64,000 nt of DNA, from assembly GCA_032586195.1 (NCBI GenBank), contig JAWHQP010000002.1, positions 277,081 through 341,080 of the forward strand, in the 5' to 3' direction. The position numbers were made by a program, and so were the translations under genes. Position 1 is the stretch's first letter. Every line of letters starts with the position of its first letter. This DNA comes from JAWHQP01 sp032586195 (GTDB lineage Bacteria; Pseudomonadota; Gammaproteobacteria; Enterobacterales; Pasteurellaceae). Positions 41,283-51,633 of this stretch are shown here, piece after piece. The notes under the pieces were generated by a model. The model worked only from the letters and a program-made list of their open reading frames with translations, made no database searches and was not told the origin of the DNA.

Positions 41283-43466
41283 ATGACAACCTTGGTGTTA
41301 AGTTCCGTTATCGATCAATTCTTTGCCGGTACACATTCTGATCCTTTCTCCGTACTAGGCATGCACGAAACCCATAATGGGATTGAAGTGCGGGTTTTAC
41401 TGCCTGATGCCGTGCGTGTTCTGGTAATCAATAAAGAAAATCCGGAACAGGTTTTTGAATTAGAACAAATCGATAAACGCGGTTTTTTTGCCGCTGTTAT
41501 CCCCGATACGACCAGTTTCTTCCACTATCAACTACAGGTATTCTGGGGTTATGAGTCTGAAATTATTGAAGACCCTTATCGTTTCAACTTATTGCTGCAG
41601 GATTTGGATAATTGGTTGTTGGCGGAAGGATCGCATTTGCGTGCTTATGAAGTGCTGGGAGCTCATTTTACACAATGTGACGGTGTGAACGGCGTGAATT
41701 TCCGACTGTGGGCTCCGAACGCCAAACGCGTATCCGTAGTGGGGGATTTTAACTATTGGGACGGTCGTCGCCATCCTATGCGTTTTCATTCGGAAAGCGG
41801 TATCTGGGAATTGTTCTTACCGAAGCTGGCATTAGGTCAGCTGTATAAATATGAGATGCTGGATTTCAACAATCAACTGCGTCTGAAAGCCGACCCTTAT
41901 GCCTTCTCCTCACAACTGCGTCCCGATACCGCGTCACAAATAAGCGAGCTACCTGCCATTGTGCCGATGACAAAAGAACGTGCGTTGGCCAACCGGACGG
42001 ATCAACCGATTTCCATTTATGAAGTTCACCTCGGTTCCTGGCGGCGTAATCTGGAAAATAATTTCTGGCTGAATTATGACCAAATAGCGGATGAGCTGAT
42101 TCCTTATGTGAAAGAAATGGGCTTTACCCACATTGAATTCTTGCCGTTGTCCGAATTTCCGTTCGACGGTTCATGGGGTTATCAGCCGATCGGTTTATAT
42201 TCGCCGACCAGTCGTTTTGGTAACGCCGCGGGGTTACGACGTTTAATCGAACGAGCCCATAATGAAGGGATTAACATTATTTTAGACTGGGTTCCCGGTC
42301 ATTTCCCGACGGACAGTCATGGATTAGCCAATTTTGACGGCACTTGCCTGTATGAATATGCCGATCCGCGTGAAGGTTATCATCAAGACTGGAATACGCT
42401 GATTTATAACTATGGCCGCTATGAAGTTAAAGATTTTCTTGCCAGCAATGCCTTGTATTGGATTGAGCGTTTTGGTGTGGATGCTTTACGGGTTGATGCG
42501 GTAGCCTCAATGTTATACCGCGATTACAGCCGGCCGGCCGGCGAATGGGTGCCGAACCGTTACGGCGGTAATCATAATCTGGAAGCGATTGAGTTTCTGA
42601 AATACACTAATCATATACTGGATCAGGAAGCTCCCGGCGCGATTGCCATTGCCGAAGAGTCCACTTCATTTATGGGCGTGACCCACAGACAAGGGCTAAA
42701 TTTTAAATTTAAATGGAACATGGGCTGGATGAACGATACCTTGTTCTATATGAAGAAAGATCCGATTTACCGTCGTTATCATCATGACAAAATGACTTTC
42801 GGCATGATGTATCAATACGCTGAAGACTTTATTTTGCCGCTTTCCCATGATGAAGTTGTGCATGGTAAAGGCTCTTTATTGGATAAAATGCCCGGGGATG
42901 CATGGCAGAAATTTGCCAATCTGCGTGCCTATTACGGCTACATGTGGGGTTATCCCGGCAAAAAACTGCTGTTTATGGGCAGCGAATTTGCCCAAGGGCG
43001 CGAATGGAATTACCAAGAAAGCCTTGATTGGTTCCTGTTAGATGAATATATCGGCGGCGGTTGGCATAAAGGCGTACAGGATTTGGTGAAAGAACTGAAT
43101 AAAACTTACCGAAATAACACCGCACTTTATACTCTGGATAACCGGCCGGAAGGTTTTGAATGGCTGGTGGTGGATGATTATGACAACTCTGTATTCGCTT
43201 TTGAACGCCGTGACAGCGACGGAGACAGAATTATCGTTATCAGTAATTTTACCCCGATGCCGCACTATAATTATCGCTTGGGAGTAAATGTGGCGGGTGA
43301 ATATGAAGAAATTCTGAATACCGATTTAGGTCGGTTTAAAGGTAGTAATTTACGCAACCTGCAGCCGATCGGAACGGAAAATATCGGCAGCCACGGCAAG
43401 CCGCAATCTATTGCCGTACTGGTGCCGCCATTGGCGACGATTTATTTGAAACTAACGACAAAATAA
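41283..43466 (+). CDS. glgB: 1,4-alpha-glucan branching enzyme GlgB
   Basis: A 727-residue GH13 enzyme that cuts alpha-1,4 chains and makes alpha-1,6 branches. Two N-terminal carbohydrate-binding modules (residues 1-215) precede the barrel. Catalytic motifs are DWVPGHFP, GVDALRVDAVASML with the nucleophile Asp, AEESTS with the acid Glu, and LPLSHDEVVHGKGS. A reverse uptake signal (43119-43128) encodes NTALYT in the C-terminal part. AAGGAG ribosome site. First gene of the glg operon. Confidence 0.96.
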   Translation: MTTLVLSSVIDQFFAGTHSDPFSVLGMHETHNGIEVRVLLPDAVRVLVINKENPEQVFELEQIDKRGFFAAVIPDTTSFFHYQLQVFWGYESEIIEDPYRFNLLLQDLDNWLLAEGSHLRAYEVLGAHFTQCDGVNGVNFRLWAPNAKRVSVVGDFNYWDGRRHPMRFHSESGIWELFLPKLALGQLYKYEMLDFNNQLRLKADPYAFSSQLRPDTASQISELPAIVPMTKERALANRTDQPISIYEVHLGSWRRNLENNFWLNYDQIADELIPYVKEMGFTHIEFLPLSEFPFDGSWGYQPIGLYSPTSRFGNAAGLRRLIERAHNEGINIILDWVPGHFPTDSHGLANFDGTCLYEYADPREGYHQDWNTLIYNYGRYEVKDFLASNALYWIERFGVDALRVDAVASMLYRDYSRPAGEWVPNRYGGNHNLEAIEFLKYTNHILDQEAPGAIAIAEESTSFMGVTHRQGLNFKFKWNMGWMNDTLFYMKKDPIYRRYHHDKMTFGMMYQYAEDFILPLSHDEVVHGKGSLLDKMPGDAWQKFANLRAYYGYMWGYPGKKLLFMGSEFAQGREWNYQESLDWFLLDEYIGGGWHKGVQDLVKELNKTYRNNTALYTLDNRPEGFEWLVVDDYDNSVFAFERRDSDGDRIIVISNFTPMPHYNYRLGVNVAGEYEEILNTDLGRFKGSNLRNLQPIGTENIGSHGKPQSIAVLVPPLATIYLKLTTK

Positions 43467-43533
43467 ACGCATTCAACCGTTATCAACCGTTATTTAACTT
43501 AAGCGAAAAACAGACAATAAAAATACTAACAAT

Positions 43534-45528
43534 ATGAAAGAAAAAAATGAATTGCAGGTTTTTGATGGTAAAGCAAACCCGCTAGGTGCCAGTCAGCAAG
43601 TGGTTGACGGCAAAGCGGGAGTGAATTTTGCCTTATTTTCAACTCGGGCCGATACAGTGACGTTATGCCTGTTCGCCGCCGACGGCAACGAGCGGCGCTA
43701 TGCTATGTCGCGTAGTGCGGATGAACCTGTATGGCATATTTTCATTGCCGGCTTAACGGCCGGTGCGGAATATGGTTTTCGCTTAAGCGGTGAAGGGTTA
43801 AATCCACAAAAATTGATGTTGGATCCTTATGCCAGAATAGTACGAGGAAAACCGGACTATCAGAATGAAGCGGAACGGTCTTATTTTTCCTTGCAGGATG
43901 AGCGCGATAACGGGCATTTGGCGCCGAAAGCCGTGGTGAGTACAGATGACTTTGACTGGGAAGATGATAAATTTCCGCGTACACCATGGGCTGAAACGAT
44001 CATTTATGAACTGCATGTGAAAGGATTCAGTAAATTAAAAACGGATTTACCGGCATCGCTGCGAGGGACTTATGCGGGGCTCGCCCATCCCAATTGCGTG
44101 AATTATCTTAAACGCCTCGGCATTACTGCCGTAGAGCTGTTGCCGATCGCTTATCATATTAACGATCTTCGCGTGCATTACTGGGGTTATAACCCTTTAG
44201 CCATGTTCGCCGTGGAATCGGATTATTATTCCGGCGCGGCAAACAGTTCGCCGCTGACCGAATTTAAACAGATGGTGAAAACGTTGCACGCGGCGGGAAT
44301 AGAAGTGATTTTAGATATGGTGTTTAACCATAGCGCGGAGTCGGAGAAACAGTTTCCCACTTATTCGCAGCGCGGCATTGATGAACAGTATTACTACTGG
44401 CATGACCACGAAGGCAATTATTTGAATTGGACCGGCTGCGGCAATATGCTGAATGTGTCGCGGCAATACGGCCGCCGCTGGGTGATTGACTGTTTGAAAT
44501 ATTGGGTCGAACAGTGCCGTGTGGACGGCTTCCGTTTTGATTTGGCCACCACCTTGGGGCGTGAAACGCCGGATTTCCGTCGGGATGCACAATTATTCCA
44601 AGATATTCTCAATGAACCGAGCCTGCAAAACTGCAAATTTATCGCCGAACCTTGGGACATCGGCCCGGACGGCTATCAGTTGGGTAATTTCCCCGCCTAT
44701 TTTGCCGAATGGAACGATCAGTATCGGGATGACATACGCCGTTTCTGGTTGTGGAAAAGCGGGGAAGTGAACAAGTTTGCCGATCGGCTGGCGGGGTCAA
44801 GCGCGATATTTAATTCTCACGGGCGTTTGCCTTACCATTCAATTAATTTCATCACCGCCCATGACGGCTTTACCCTGCATGATCTGGTGAGTTATAACGA
44901 AAAACATAATGAGCGCAACGGCGAACACAATCATGACGGCACCAGCCTGAATTACAGCTACAACCACGGGGTGGAGGGTGACGACGGCGCGGAAAGTGCG
45001 GTGCTGAAAAATCGAGTTTTGACAAAATCCAACCTGCTCATGACCTTACTGCTTTCCAACGGTACACCGATGTTATTGGCGGGAGATGAGTTCGGCAACA
45101 GCCAATACGGCAACAACAACGCCTACTGTCAGGATAATGAAATCAGCTGGCTGAAATGGAATGATGCGGATCATTCTCTTTTTACTTTGATATCGCAAAC
45201 GATTGCAATGCGGAAACAAATCGCCGGTTTAATAAACAATCAATGGTGGAACGAAGCGAATGTCCGTTGGCTGAATATGTATGCGGAACCGATGAGCCTG
45301 TCGGACTGGCAGGATCGGACGGTGGGCGCAATGCAGATTCTGTTGGACGGACAATGGCTGATGGTGGTGAATACCCATGCGCAGGCTCGGCATTTCATAC
45401 TGCCGCCGGGCCGGTGGCGGTGTCGCCAGAGCGGATCGGATGAACTCATATTGGGTGAATGCACCCTTGATTTAAGTTCCGGCAATTTTTGTTTATTACA
45501 ATTACATAACGAAAAATCTAAGGCTTAA
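43534..45528 (+). CDS. glgX: Glycogen debranching enzyme GlgX
   Basis: A 664-residue GH13 isoamylase-type enzyme that removes the short alpha-1,6 stubs left by phosphorylase. DMVFNHSAE, VDGFRFDLATTLGRE with the nucleophile, FIAEPWDIG with the acid, and ITAHDGFTLHDLVSYNEKHN are the four GH13 regions. An uptake signal (44993-45002) encodes ESAVLKNRVL inside the catalytic part, just after the HNHDGTSLNYSYNHG region. Two copies of CAACCGTTAT lie in tandem just upstream (43475-43494). The ribosome site is weak. Confidence 0.95.
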   Translation: MKEKNELQVFDGKANPLGASQQVVDGKAGVNFALFSTRADTVTLCLFAADGNERRYAMSRSADEPVWHIFIAGLTAGAEYGFRLSGEGLNPQKLMLDPYARIVRGKPDYQNEAERSYFSLQDERDNGHLAPKAVVSTDDFDWEDDKFPRTPWAETIIYELHVKGFSKLKTDLPASLRGTYAGLAHPNCVNYLKRLGITAVELLPIAYHINDLRVHYWGYNPLAMFAVESDYYSGAANSSPLTEFKQMVKTLHAAGIEVILDMVFNHSAESEKQFPTYSQRGIDEQYYYWHDHEGNYLNWTGCGNMLNVSRQYGRRWVIDCLKYWVEQCRVDGFRFDLATTLGRETPDFRRDAQLFQDILNEPSLQNCKFIAEPWDIGPDGYQLGNFPAYFAEWNDQYRDDIRRFWLWKSGEVNKFADRLAGSSAIFNSHGRLPYHSINFITAHDGFTLHDLVSYNEKHNERNGEHNHDGTSLNYSYNHGVEGDDGAESAVLKNRVLTKSNLLMTLLLSNGTPMLLAGDEFGNSQYGNNNAYCQDNEISWLKWNDADHSLFTLISQTIAMRKQIAGLINNQWWNEANVRWLNMYAEPMSLSDWQDRTVGAMQILLDGQWLMVVNTHAQARHFILPPGRWRCRQSGSDELILGECTLDLSSGNFCLLQLHNEKSKA

Positions 45529-45559
45529 TTATTATTAATACAGCATGGAGGAAGAAAAA

Positions 45560-46870
45560 ATGAACTCAACATTATCTAACTTAGCGCTATCACCCGAAAT
45601 TTTACGTGACACATTGGTTTTAATCCTGGCCGGCGGACGGGGAAGCCGTTTGCATGAATTAACGGATAAACGTGCTAAACCGGCCGTTTATTTCGGTGGC
45701 AACCGTCGTATTATTGATTTCGCTTTATCCAACAGTATTAATTCAGGTCTTAACCGTATCGGCGTGGTAACACAGTATGCCGCTCATTCTTTATTGCGTC
45801 ATTTGCAGACCGCATGGTCTTTCCTGCCGAACGAACGCGGCGAATTTGTGGATATGCTGCCCGCACGTCAGCAAATCGACGATTCCACTTGGTATCGCGG
45901 CACCGCCGATTCGGTCTATCAGAATATGGCGATTATCCGTGATCATTACCGGCCGAAATATATCATTATTCTGGCCGGCGACCACGTGTATAAAATGGAT
46001 TACAGCGTCATGCTGCTCGACCATATTAACAGCGGAGCGAAATGTACGGTGGGCTGTATCGAAGTCGATCGCAAAGAGGCAAGTCAATTCGGTGTTATGG
46101 CGATCAATGAAAGCCTGAAAGTGAAAAACTTTATGGAAAAACCTAAAGATCCTGCCGCAATTCCGGGCAAACCTAATTCATCTTTAGCTTCTATGGGCAT
46201 TTACGTGTTTAATGCGGATTACCTGTATCAGGCCCTTGAACGTATGTCGGAAACACCGAATACTTCTCATGATTTCGGTAAAGATGTCATTCCGATGGCA
46301 TTGAATGACGGTGTATTATATGCTCATCCGTTTGAACGCTCATGCATGGGCCGCAATTCGGATGGCGCGATTTACTGGCGTGACGTAGGTACGCTTGACA
46401 GCTACTGGCAGGCTAATATTGATTTGGTTTTGGAAAATCCGCAATTGGATATTTATGAGCAGGACTGGCCGATTCACGGTCAACCGACGCAAGTGTATCC
46501 GACCAAATTCTTTTATAAGAACCGTAAAAATTACCGGCATGTGGACAATTCACTTATCGGCGGCGGCTGTATCATCACTGATGCGGGAATTCGTAATTCT
46601 GTGTTATTTAATGACATTAAAGTGAATGAAGGGAGTAACATTGAATATGCGGTTATTTTGCCGCAAGTGACGATCGGCAAAGATTGCGAACTAAAAAATT
46701 GTATTATTGAACGCCATGTGCAAATTCCTGATGGTATGAAAATCGGTGTTGATCGCGAATTTGACGCACAACATTTCCGCATCAGTGAAAAAGGCATTGT
46801 ATTGGTTACCGGTAAAATGCTTAAAGCGTTACAAGGTGAATTTGTGGCGGACGAAAGCCACTTAGATTAA
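45560..46870 (+). CDS. glgC: Glucose-1-phosphate adenylyltransferase GlgC
   Basis: A 436-residue enzyme making ADP-glucose, the committed step of glycogen synthesis. ILAGGRGSRLHELTDKRAKPAV holds the nucleotide loop and activator site, WYRGTADSVYQN and ILAGDHVYKMDY the catalytic Asp, and FMEKPKDP the glucose-phosphate lysine. The C-terminal half is a left-handed beta helix used in regulation. ATG 45560 is used: the GGAGG at 45549-45553, part of an upstream in-frame ATG codon run, is its ribosome site. Confidence 0.95.
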   Translation: MNSTLSNLALSPEILRDTLVLILAGGRGSRLHELTDKRAKPAVYFGGNRRIIDFALSNSINSGLNRIGVVTQYAAHSLLRHLQTAWSFLPNERGEFVDMLPARQQIDDSTWYRGTADSVYQNMAIIRDHYRPKYIIILAGDHVYKMDYSVMLLDHINSGAKCTVGCIEVDRKEASQFGVMAINESLKVKNFMEKPKDPAAIPGKPNSSLASMGIYVFNADYLYQALERMSETPNTSHDFGKDVIPMALNDGVLYAHPFERSCMGRNSDGAIYWRDVGTLDSYWQANIDLVLENPQLDIYEQDWPIHGQPTQVYPTKFFYKNRKNYRHVDNSLIGGGCIITDAGIRNSVLFNDIKVNEGSNIEYAVILPQVTIGKDCELKNCIIERHVQIPDGMKIGVDREFDAQHFRISEKGIVLVTGKMLKALQGEFVADESHLD

Positions 46871-46877
46871 TTATAAG

Positions 46878-46897
46878 CCTTCATCTTAGGGTGAAGG
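46878..46897 (+). other. Small hairpin between glgC and glgA
   Basis: CCTTCA pairs with TGAAGG across eight bases. No T run follows, so it is more likely an RNA-processing or stability element than a terminator. Confidence 0.45.
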
Positions 46898-46921
46898 TTC
46901 ATTGCATAATTGGAAAAACAG

Positions 46922-48358
46922 ATGAAAGTATTACATGTTTGTTCAGAACTTTATCCATTATTAAAGACGGGCGGTTTGGCCGATGTGATGGGCGCTTTGC
47001 CCTTTGCGCAGCAGAAAGCAGGCATTGACGCCCGTATTGTCATTCCGGCTTATCCGAAGGTTAAGGCCGGTTTTTCAGAAACATTTGTGGTAAATGAATT
47101 TGATAATTTTGCCGGTCATGTGATCCTACGTTACGGTGAATTTAACGGGCTCGGGGTTTATTTAATTGACGCTCCGCATTTATATGATCGTGAAGGCAAT
47201 CCGTACCATGATTTTAACTATAATGATTATCCCGATAATTATCGTCGTTTCGCCTTATTAGGCTGGGTCGGCGCGAGATTAGCCATGGGGCTGGATCATT
47301 TATGGAGTGCGGAAGTGGTACATTCTCATGACTGGCATGCCGGGCTTACCAGTGCTTATTTGGCAAGCTTGGGCAGTATGGCGAAATCCGTATTTACTGT
47401 TCATAATCTTGCCTTTGCGGGCATGTTTAATGCCCGTCATATCTGGGAAATCGATTTACCGCCTTATATGTTTAATGTGAACGGGCTGGAATTTTACGGA
47501 CAGATTTCTTATCTTAAAGCCGGTCTTTATTATTCGGACAGAGTCGTTGCGGTCAGTCCGACCTATGCAAGAGAAATTACCACTGATGAATTTGGTTATG
47601 GACTCCAGGGATTATTGCAGGGTTTGCAGCATGAAGGGCGCTTGCACGGCATTTTAAACGGTGTGGATGAAGAGAACTGGAATCCCGTCACCGATGCTTA
47701 CATTAAAGATCACTACAAACTTAAAAATATGACGGGAAAAAAGAAAAACAAAGCTTTGCTGCAGGAAAGCTTTAATTTACCGCAGACGCCGGATGTTCCC
47801 GTTTTCGTTATGATTACAAGATTAACCGAACAAAAGGGTATTGATTTAGTGCTTGAAGTTGTTGATGATCTTGTTCAGCAGGGCGGACAGCTTATTGTAC
47901 TGGGTTCGGGAGCGGATTATTATGAACAGGCGCTGCGTGCATTGGCCCAGAAATACCCGGACAATATAGGCGTTAGAATTGATTACAATGAACCGTTATC
48001 GCATCTTATGGTAGCCGGCGGTGACGTTATTCTCGTACCGAGTCGTTTTGAACCTTGCGGATTAACTCAGCTGTACGGTTTAAAATATGGTACATTACCG
48101 TTGGTGCGCAAAACAGGCGGCTTAGCCGATACCGTTGTTGACATTAATTCAGAAAATATCAAAAACCGAGTGGCGACAGGCTTCGTCTTTGATAGTGCAG
48201 ATGCGGATTCACTCAGAAAAGCGCTGCATGATGTTTTTGAACTCTGGAAAAAACAACGCTTATGGTTCTCCGTCCGTTCCGTAGCAATGGAGCAGAACTT
48301 CAGCTGGGCTGTATCTGCTGAAAATTACAGTCACTTATATCAATCAATTATTAAGTAG
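46922..48358 (+). CDS. glgA: Glycogen synthase GlgA (ADP-glucose type)
   Basis: A 478-residue GT5 enzyme that extends alpha-1,4 glucan from ADP-glucose. The N-terminal MKVLHVCSELYPLLKTGGLADVMGALP carries the KTGGL substrate loop. HDWHAGL, KSVFTVHNLAFAG, VLNGVDEENW-type (here ILNGVDEENW) and the C-terminal SRFEPCGLTQLYGLKYGTLPLVRKTGGLADTV are conserved. ATG 46922 matches the family start; the frame is open from a TTG 12 bases earlier. Confidence 0.96.
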   Translation: MKVLHVCSELYPLLKTGGLADVMGALPFAQQKAGIDARIVIPAYPKVKAGFSETFVVNEFDNFAGHVILRYGEFNGLGVYLIDAPHLYDREGNPYHDFNYNDYPDNYRRFALLGWVGARLAMGLDHLWSAEVVHSHDWHAGLTSAYLASLGSMAKSVFTVHNLAFAGMFNARHIWEIDLPPYMFNVNGLEFYGQISYLKAGLYYSDRVVAVSPTYAREITTDEFGYGLQGLLQGLQHEGRLHGILNGVDEENWNPVTDAYIKDHYKLKNMTGKKKNKALLQESFNLPQTPDVPVFVMITRLTEQKGIDLVLEVVDDLVQQGGQLIVLGSGADYYEQALRALAQKYPDNIGVRIDYNEPLSHLMVAGGDVILVPSRFEPCGLTQLYGLKYGTLPLVRKTGGLADTVVDINSENIKNRVATGFVFDSADADSLRKALHDVFELWKKQRLWFSVRSVAMEQNFSWAVSAENYSHLYQSIIK

Positions 48359-48367
48359 GAAAGCGGA

Positions 48368-50821
48368 ATGTACAACATCAATATTCCTGAAGGTACCTTT
48401 AAGGCACTGGAAAAGTCTGTTGAGGATTTTAAACAGACAATTTTATATAAATTAATTTTCTTAATCGGTCGTACACCGGAAGAGGCGACAAAGCGAGACT
48501 GGTTTAACGCAACCTTGCTGACGGTACGTGACATCGTCACTGAGGCAAGATTGACTTTTCTCAATGAACGGCAGGAACGTAATGTCCGTCGCGTTTATTA
48601 TTTGTCAATGGAATTCCTGATCGGTCGCACGTTAAGCAATGCTTTATTATCCACACATACTTATGACCTGATAAAGCAGGCGCTTGCTTCGTTTAATTTA
48701 AATCTTGAAGATTTGTTGGAAAAAGAAGTCGATCCAGGCTTAGGTAACGGCGGCTTAGGTCGTTTAGCGGCTTGTTTCCTGGATTCTCTGGCTACATTGG
48801 ATTTACCGAGCGTGGGTTACGGTATTCATTATGAATACGGGATGTTCCAGCAGAAAATTATCAATGGCGAACAGGTTGAAAAACCGGATGCCTGGCTGGA
48901 AAAATGGGCTCCGTGGGAATTCGTGCGGCCGACTAAACGTTACGAAATAAAATTCGGCGGTACGGTTGCCCATGAAAGCGGCAGAGCCATTTGGCGTACT
49001 AACGAAAGAATCAAAGCGGTGGCTTTCGATCAATTCATTCCGGGTTATAACACCAATAATTCCTCTATGTTGCGTTTATGGACGGCTCATTCGGCTTCTG
49101 AATTCGACCTGAATGAATTCAATAAAGGGGATTATTTCAGCGCGATGGAAGAGCGTTCCTCCTCGGAAAACGTTTCCCGCGTATTGTATCCGAATGATTC
49201 CACCTACAATGGCCGCGAATTGCGTTTACGTCAGGAATATTTCCTGGTTTCCGCCTCCATACAGGATATTTTAAGACGTTATAAAGATAAAAATAATGAC
49301 ATTAATAATCTTGCGGACAAAATTGCCATTCATCTGAATGATACTCACCCGGCTTTGGCTATTCCGGAATTAATGCGAATCTTAGTGGATAAAGAACGTA
49401 TCGATTGGGATAGAGCATGGGGAATGTGCATTCTTATTTTCTCTTATACCTGTCATACCCTGATGGCCGAAGCCCTTGAAACCTGGCCTGTAGAATTATT
49501 TGAAAAAGTGCTGCCGCGACACCTGGAAATTATTTATGAAATTAATGAACGATTCCTCAGCAATGTTCGAAGCTACATTTCCGATGATGAAGACTTTATT
49601 CGTCGCGTATCGCTCATTGATGAACGTAATGAAAAATCGGTGCGTATGGGCTGGCTCTGTGTGGTGGGTTCGCATAAGATAAACGGGGTGGCGGAAATCC
49701 ATTCCAAGTTAATGACGACATCCACCTTTGCGGATTTTGCCAAAATTTATCCGAATCGCTTCACCAATGTGACTAATGGTGTTACGCCGCGTCGCTGGAT
49801 TGCGGTGGCTAATCCTCAATTAGCCCAGTTATTGACCAAAAAACTCGGTAAAGAATGGTTATCAAATTTGACCCGACTGGAAGATTTAAAGAAATTTATT
49901 AACGATGGCGACGTTCGATCCGAAATTCATAGAATTAAGCATGACAACAAAGTGAAATTAGCCAATTATATCGGTAAATATTTAAATATCCAGGTGAATC
50001 CGAACGCCTTATTTGACGTACAGATCAAGCGTATTCACGAGTACAAACGTCAAATTATGAACGTACTGCACATTATTTCGCTGTATAACCGCATGATTAG
50101 AGAACCCGAAAAAGATTGGGTTCCTCGCGTGTTTATCCTGGCGGGTAAAGCGGCTTCATCCTATGTAGTCGCCAAACAAACGATCCATTTAATTAACGAT
50201 GTAGCCCGCGTCATTAATAATGACGATCGCTTAAATGACAGATTAAAGGTAGTATTTATCCCGAATTACAGTGTAAGCCTTGCCGAGCTGATTATTCCTG
50301 CCGCCGATATATCCGAACAGATTTCTCTGGCGGGAACCGAAGCTTCCGGCACCAGCAATATGAAATTTGCGCTTAATGGTGCATTGACGGTGGGAACCCT
50401 TGACGGGGCGAATGTGGAAATTTTATCCCGCGTAGGCGAGGAAAATATTTTCATCTTCGGCCATACCGTGGAAGAAGTGACGGCATTACGCAACAACGGT
50501 TACAATCCGCAGGATTATTATAACAATAATGAAGAATTGAAAAATGTTATCAACCACGTGTATTCCGGTCGTTTTTCACCTCGCGAGGTAACGCGTTATC
50601 ATGATTTAATGGATAACCTCACCCGTTATGATTACTATCAGGCGCTGGCGGATTATCAAAGCTATTTGGAGATTCATGAAAAAATAGCGGAGAAATACCG
50701 CAATAAAGACAGCTGGGTGAAAAGCTCTATTTACAATATTGCGAGCATGGGATATTTCTCATCGGATCGGGCTATTGAAGAATACGCCAATAAGATCTGG
50801 CATCTTGAGCCGTTCAAGTAA
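48368..50821 (+). CDS. glgP: Glycogen phosphorylase GlgP
   Basis: An 817-residue GT35 enzyme releasing glucose 1-phosphate from glycogen. RRVYYLSMEFLIGRTL and DPGLGNGGLGRLAACFLDSLATL are N-terminal signatures. HLNDTHPALAIPELMR, QIKRIHEYKRQIMN and EASGTSNMKFALNGALTVGTLDGANVEI follow, the last holding the PLP lysine. It starts 9 bases after glgA and ends the operon, so synthesis and breakdown are made together and must be balanced by enzyme regulation. Confidence 0.97.
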   Translation: MYNINIPEGTFKALEKSVEDFKQTILYKLIFLIGRTPEEATKRDWFNATLLTVRDIVTEARLTFLNERQERNVRRVYYLSMEFLIGRTLSNALLSTHTYDLIKQALASFNLNLEDLLEKEVDPGLGNGGLGRLAACFLDSLATLDLPSVGYGIHYEYGMFQQKIINGEQVEKPDAWLEKWAPWEFVRPTKRYEIKFGGTVAHESGRAIWRTNERIKAVAFDQFIPGYNTNNSSMLRLWTAHSASEFDLNEFNKGDYFSAMEERSSSENVSRVLYPNDSTYNGRELRLRQEYFLVSASIQDILRRYKDKNNDINNLADKIAIHLNDTHPALAIPELMRILVDKERIDWDRAWGMCILIFSYTCHTLMAEALETWPVELFEKVLPRHLEIIYEINERFLSNVRSYISDDEDFIRRVSLIDERNEKSVRMGWLCVVGSHKINGVAEIHSKLMTTSTFADFAKIYPNRFTNVTNGVTPRRWIAVANPQLAQLLTKKLGKEWLSNLTRLEDLKKFINDGDVRSEIHRIKHDNKVKLANYIGKYLNIQVNPNALFDVQIKRIHEYKRQIMNVLHIISLYNRMIREPEKDWVPRVFILAGKAASSYVVAKQTIHLINDVARVINNDDRLNDRLKVVFIPNYSVSLAELIIPAADISEQISLAGTEASGTSNMKFALNGALTVGTLDGANVEILSRVGEENIFIFGHTVEEVTALRNNGYNPQDYYNNNEELKNVINHVYSGRFSPREVTRYHDLMDNLTRYDYYQALADYQSYLEIHEKIAEKYRNKDSWVKSSIYNIASMGYFSSDRAIEEYANKIWHLEPFK

Positions 50822-50836
50822 AACTCGAAAAAACGG

Positions 50837-50874
50837 CACCGCACTTTTAAAGCCTTACGGCAAAAAGTGCGGTG
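50837..50874. terminator. Uptake-signal hairpin between glgP and ydjA
   Basis: GCACCGCACTTTT and AAAAAGTGCGGTGC pair across about 12 bases. It serves both converging genes. Confidence 0.85.
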
Positions 50875-50927
50875 CTATAAATGTTAGTTTTGATCAGCGC
50901 TCTGCCGATATATAAAAACTTGAGTTG

Positions 50928-51482
50928 TTAAAGATAAGAAACAAGATTATCCGGATTAAAGGTTTTAGGTTCACGTTCATTTTTACTCTCTGCCGTGCCG
51001 ATCTTTAAAAAAGCGATAATTTGATCGTGCTCACCACAACCTAACGCGTGGCGCAGTGCCGAACCGTTAACCCATTTTGACGACAGCCAAACATTATCAA
51101 ACCCCTGAGCGTTTGCCGCCAGCTGCATAGCGTAAACCGCACAGCTTGCCGCCGCTAATTGTTCCCAGGTCGGGACTTTTTCAATATGAGGATCAATCTT
51201 CGCTACCACTGCAATAACCATCGGTGATTCTTGCGCCAGTCCGGCCGCTTTCTTTACGGATTTTTCATCTAATTGAAATTCTTGATTCGCCTGTTCAAGC
51301 AGCTGTCCGAACTTCGGCAGGCCTTCACCTTCAATCACGAAAAAGCGATAAGGCTGCAATTTGCCATGATCAGGTGCGTGCAATGCGGCCTGAAAAATTT
51401 GCCGTAACTGTTCTTTATTCGGTGCCGGAGCCACCAGTTTTTTATTTGAACGACGCGATGTTAAGAGCGTGAGGGTATCCAT
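50928..51482 (-). CDS. ydjA: Nitroreductase-family protein YdjA
   Basis: A 184-residue FMN-binding protein of the small nitroreductase family. SRRSNKKL near residue 8-15 and APDHGKLQPYRFFVIEGEGL contact FMN; GFDNVWLSSKWVNG and the terminal region match YdjA. It should form a dimer and use NAD(P)H; its natural substrate is unknown. It is divergent from sppA, the same pair as in E. coli. Confidence 0.9.
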   Translation of the reverse strand: MDTLTLLTSRRSNKKLVAPAPNKEQLRQIFQAALHAPDHGKLQPYRFFVIEGEGLPKFGQLLEQANQEFQLDEKSVKKAAGLAQESPMVIAVVAKIDPHIEKVPTWEQLAAASCAVYAMQLAANAQGFDNVWLSSKWVNGSALRHALGCGEHDQIIAFLKIGTAESKNEREPKTFNPDNLVSYL

Positions 51483-51633
51483 TTTTTGTTCCTAGTTGTT
51501 AAATCAGATAAAAAAGAGCGGAAATTCTAACATATTTTCTTGGTTTAGAAGAGAATTAAGCTAAAATTGAACGTGTTAAGCGAAAATTTATTTGTACCGG
51601 CTTTATTTTGTTTAACCGTTGCCGTTATTTTAT

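Noticed and set aside
45545..45559. ATG five codons before the chosen glgC start
   Set aside because: This ATG is part of the ATGGAGGAAG run that supplies the ribosome site for ATG 45560.
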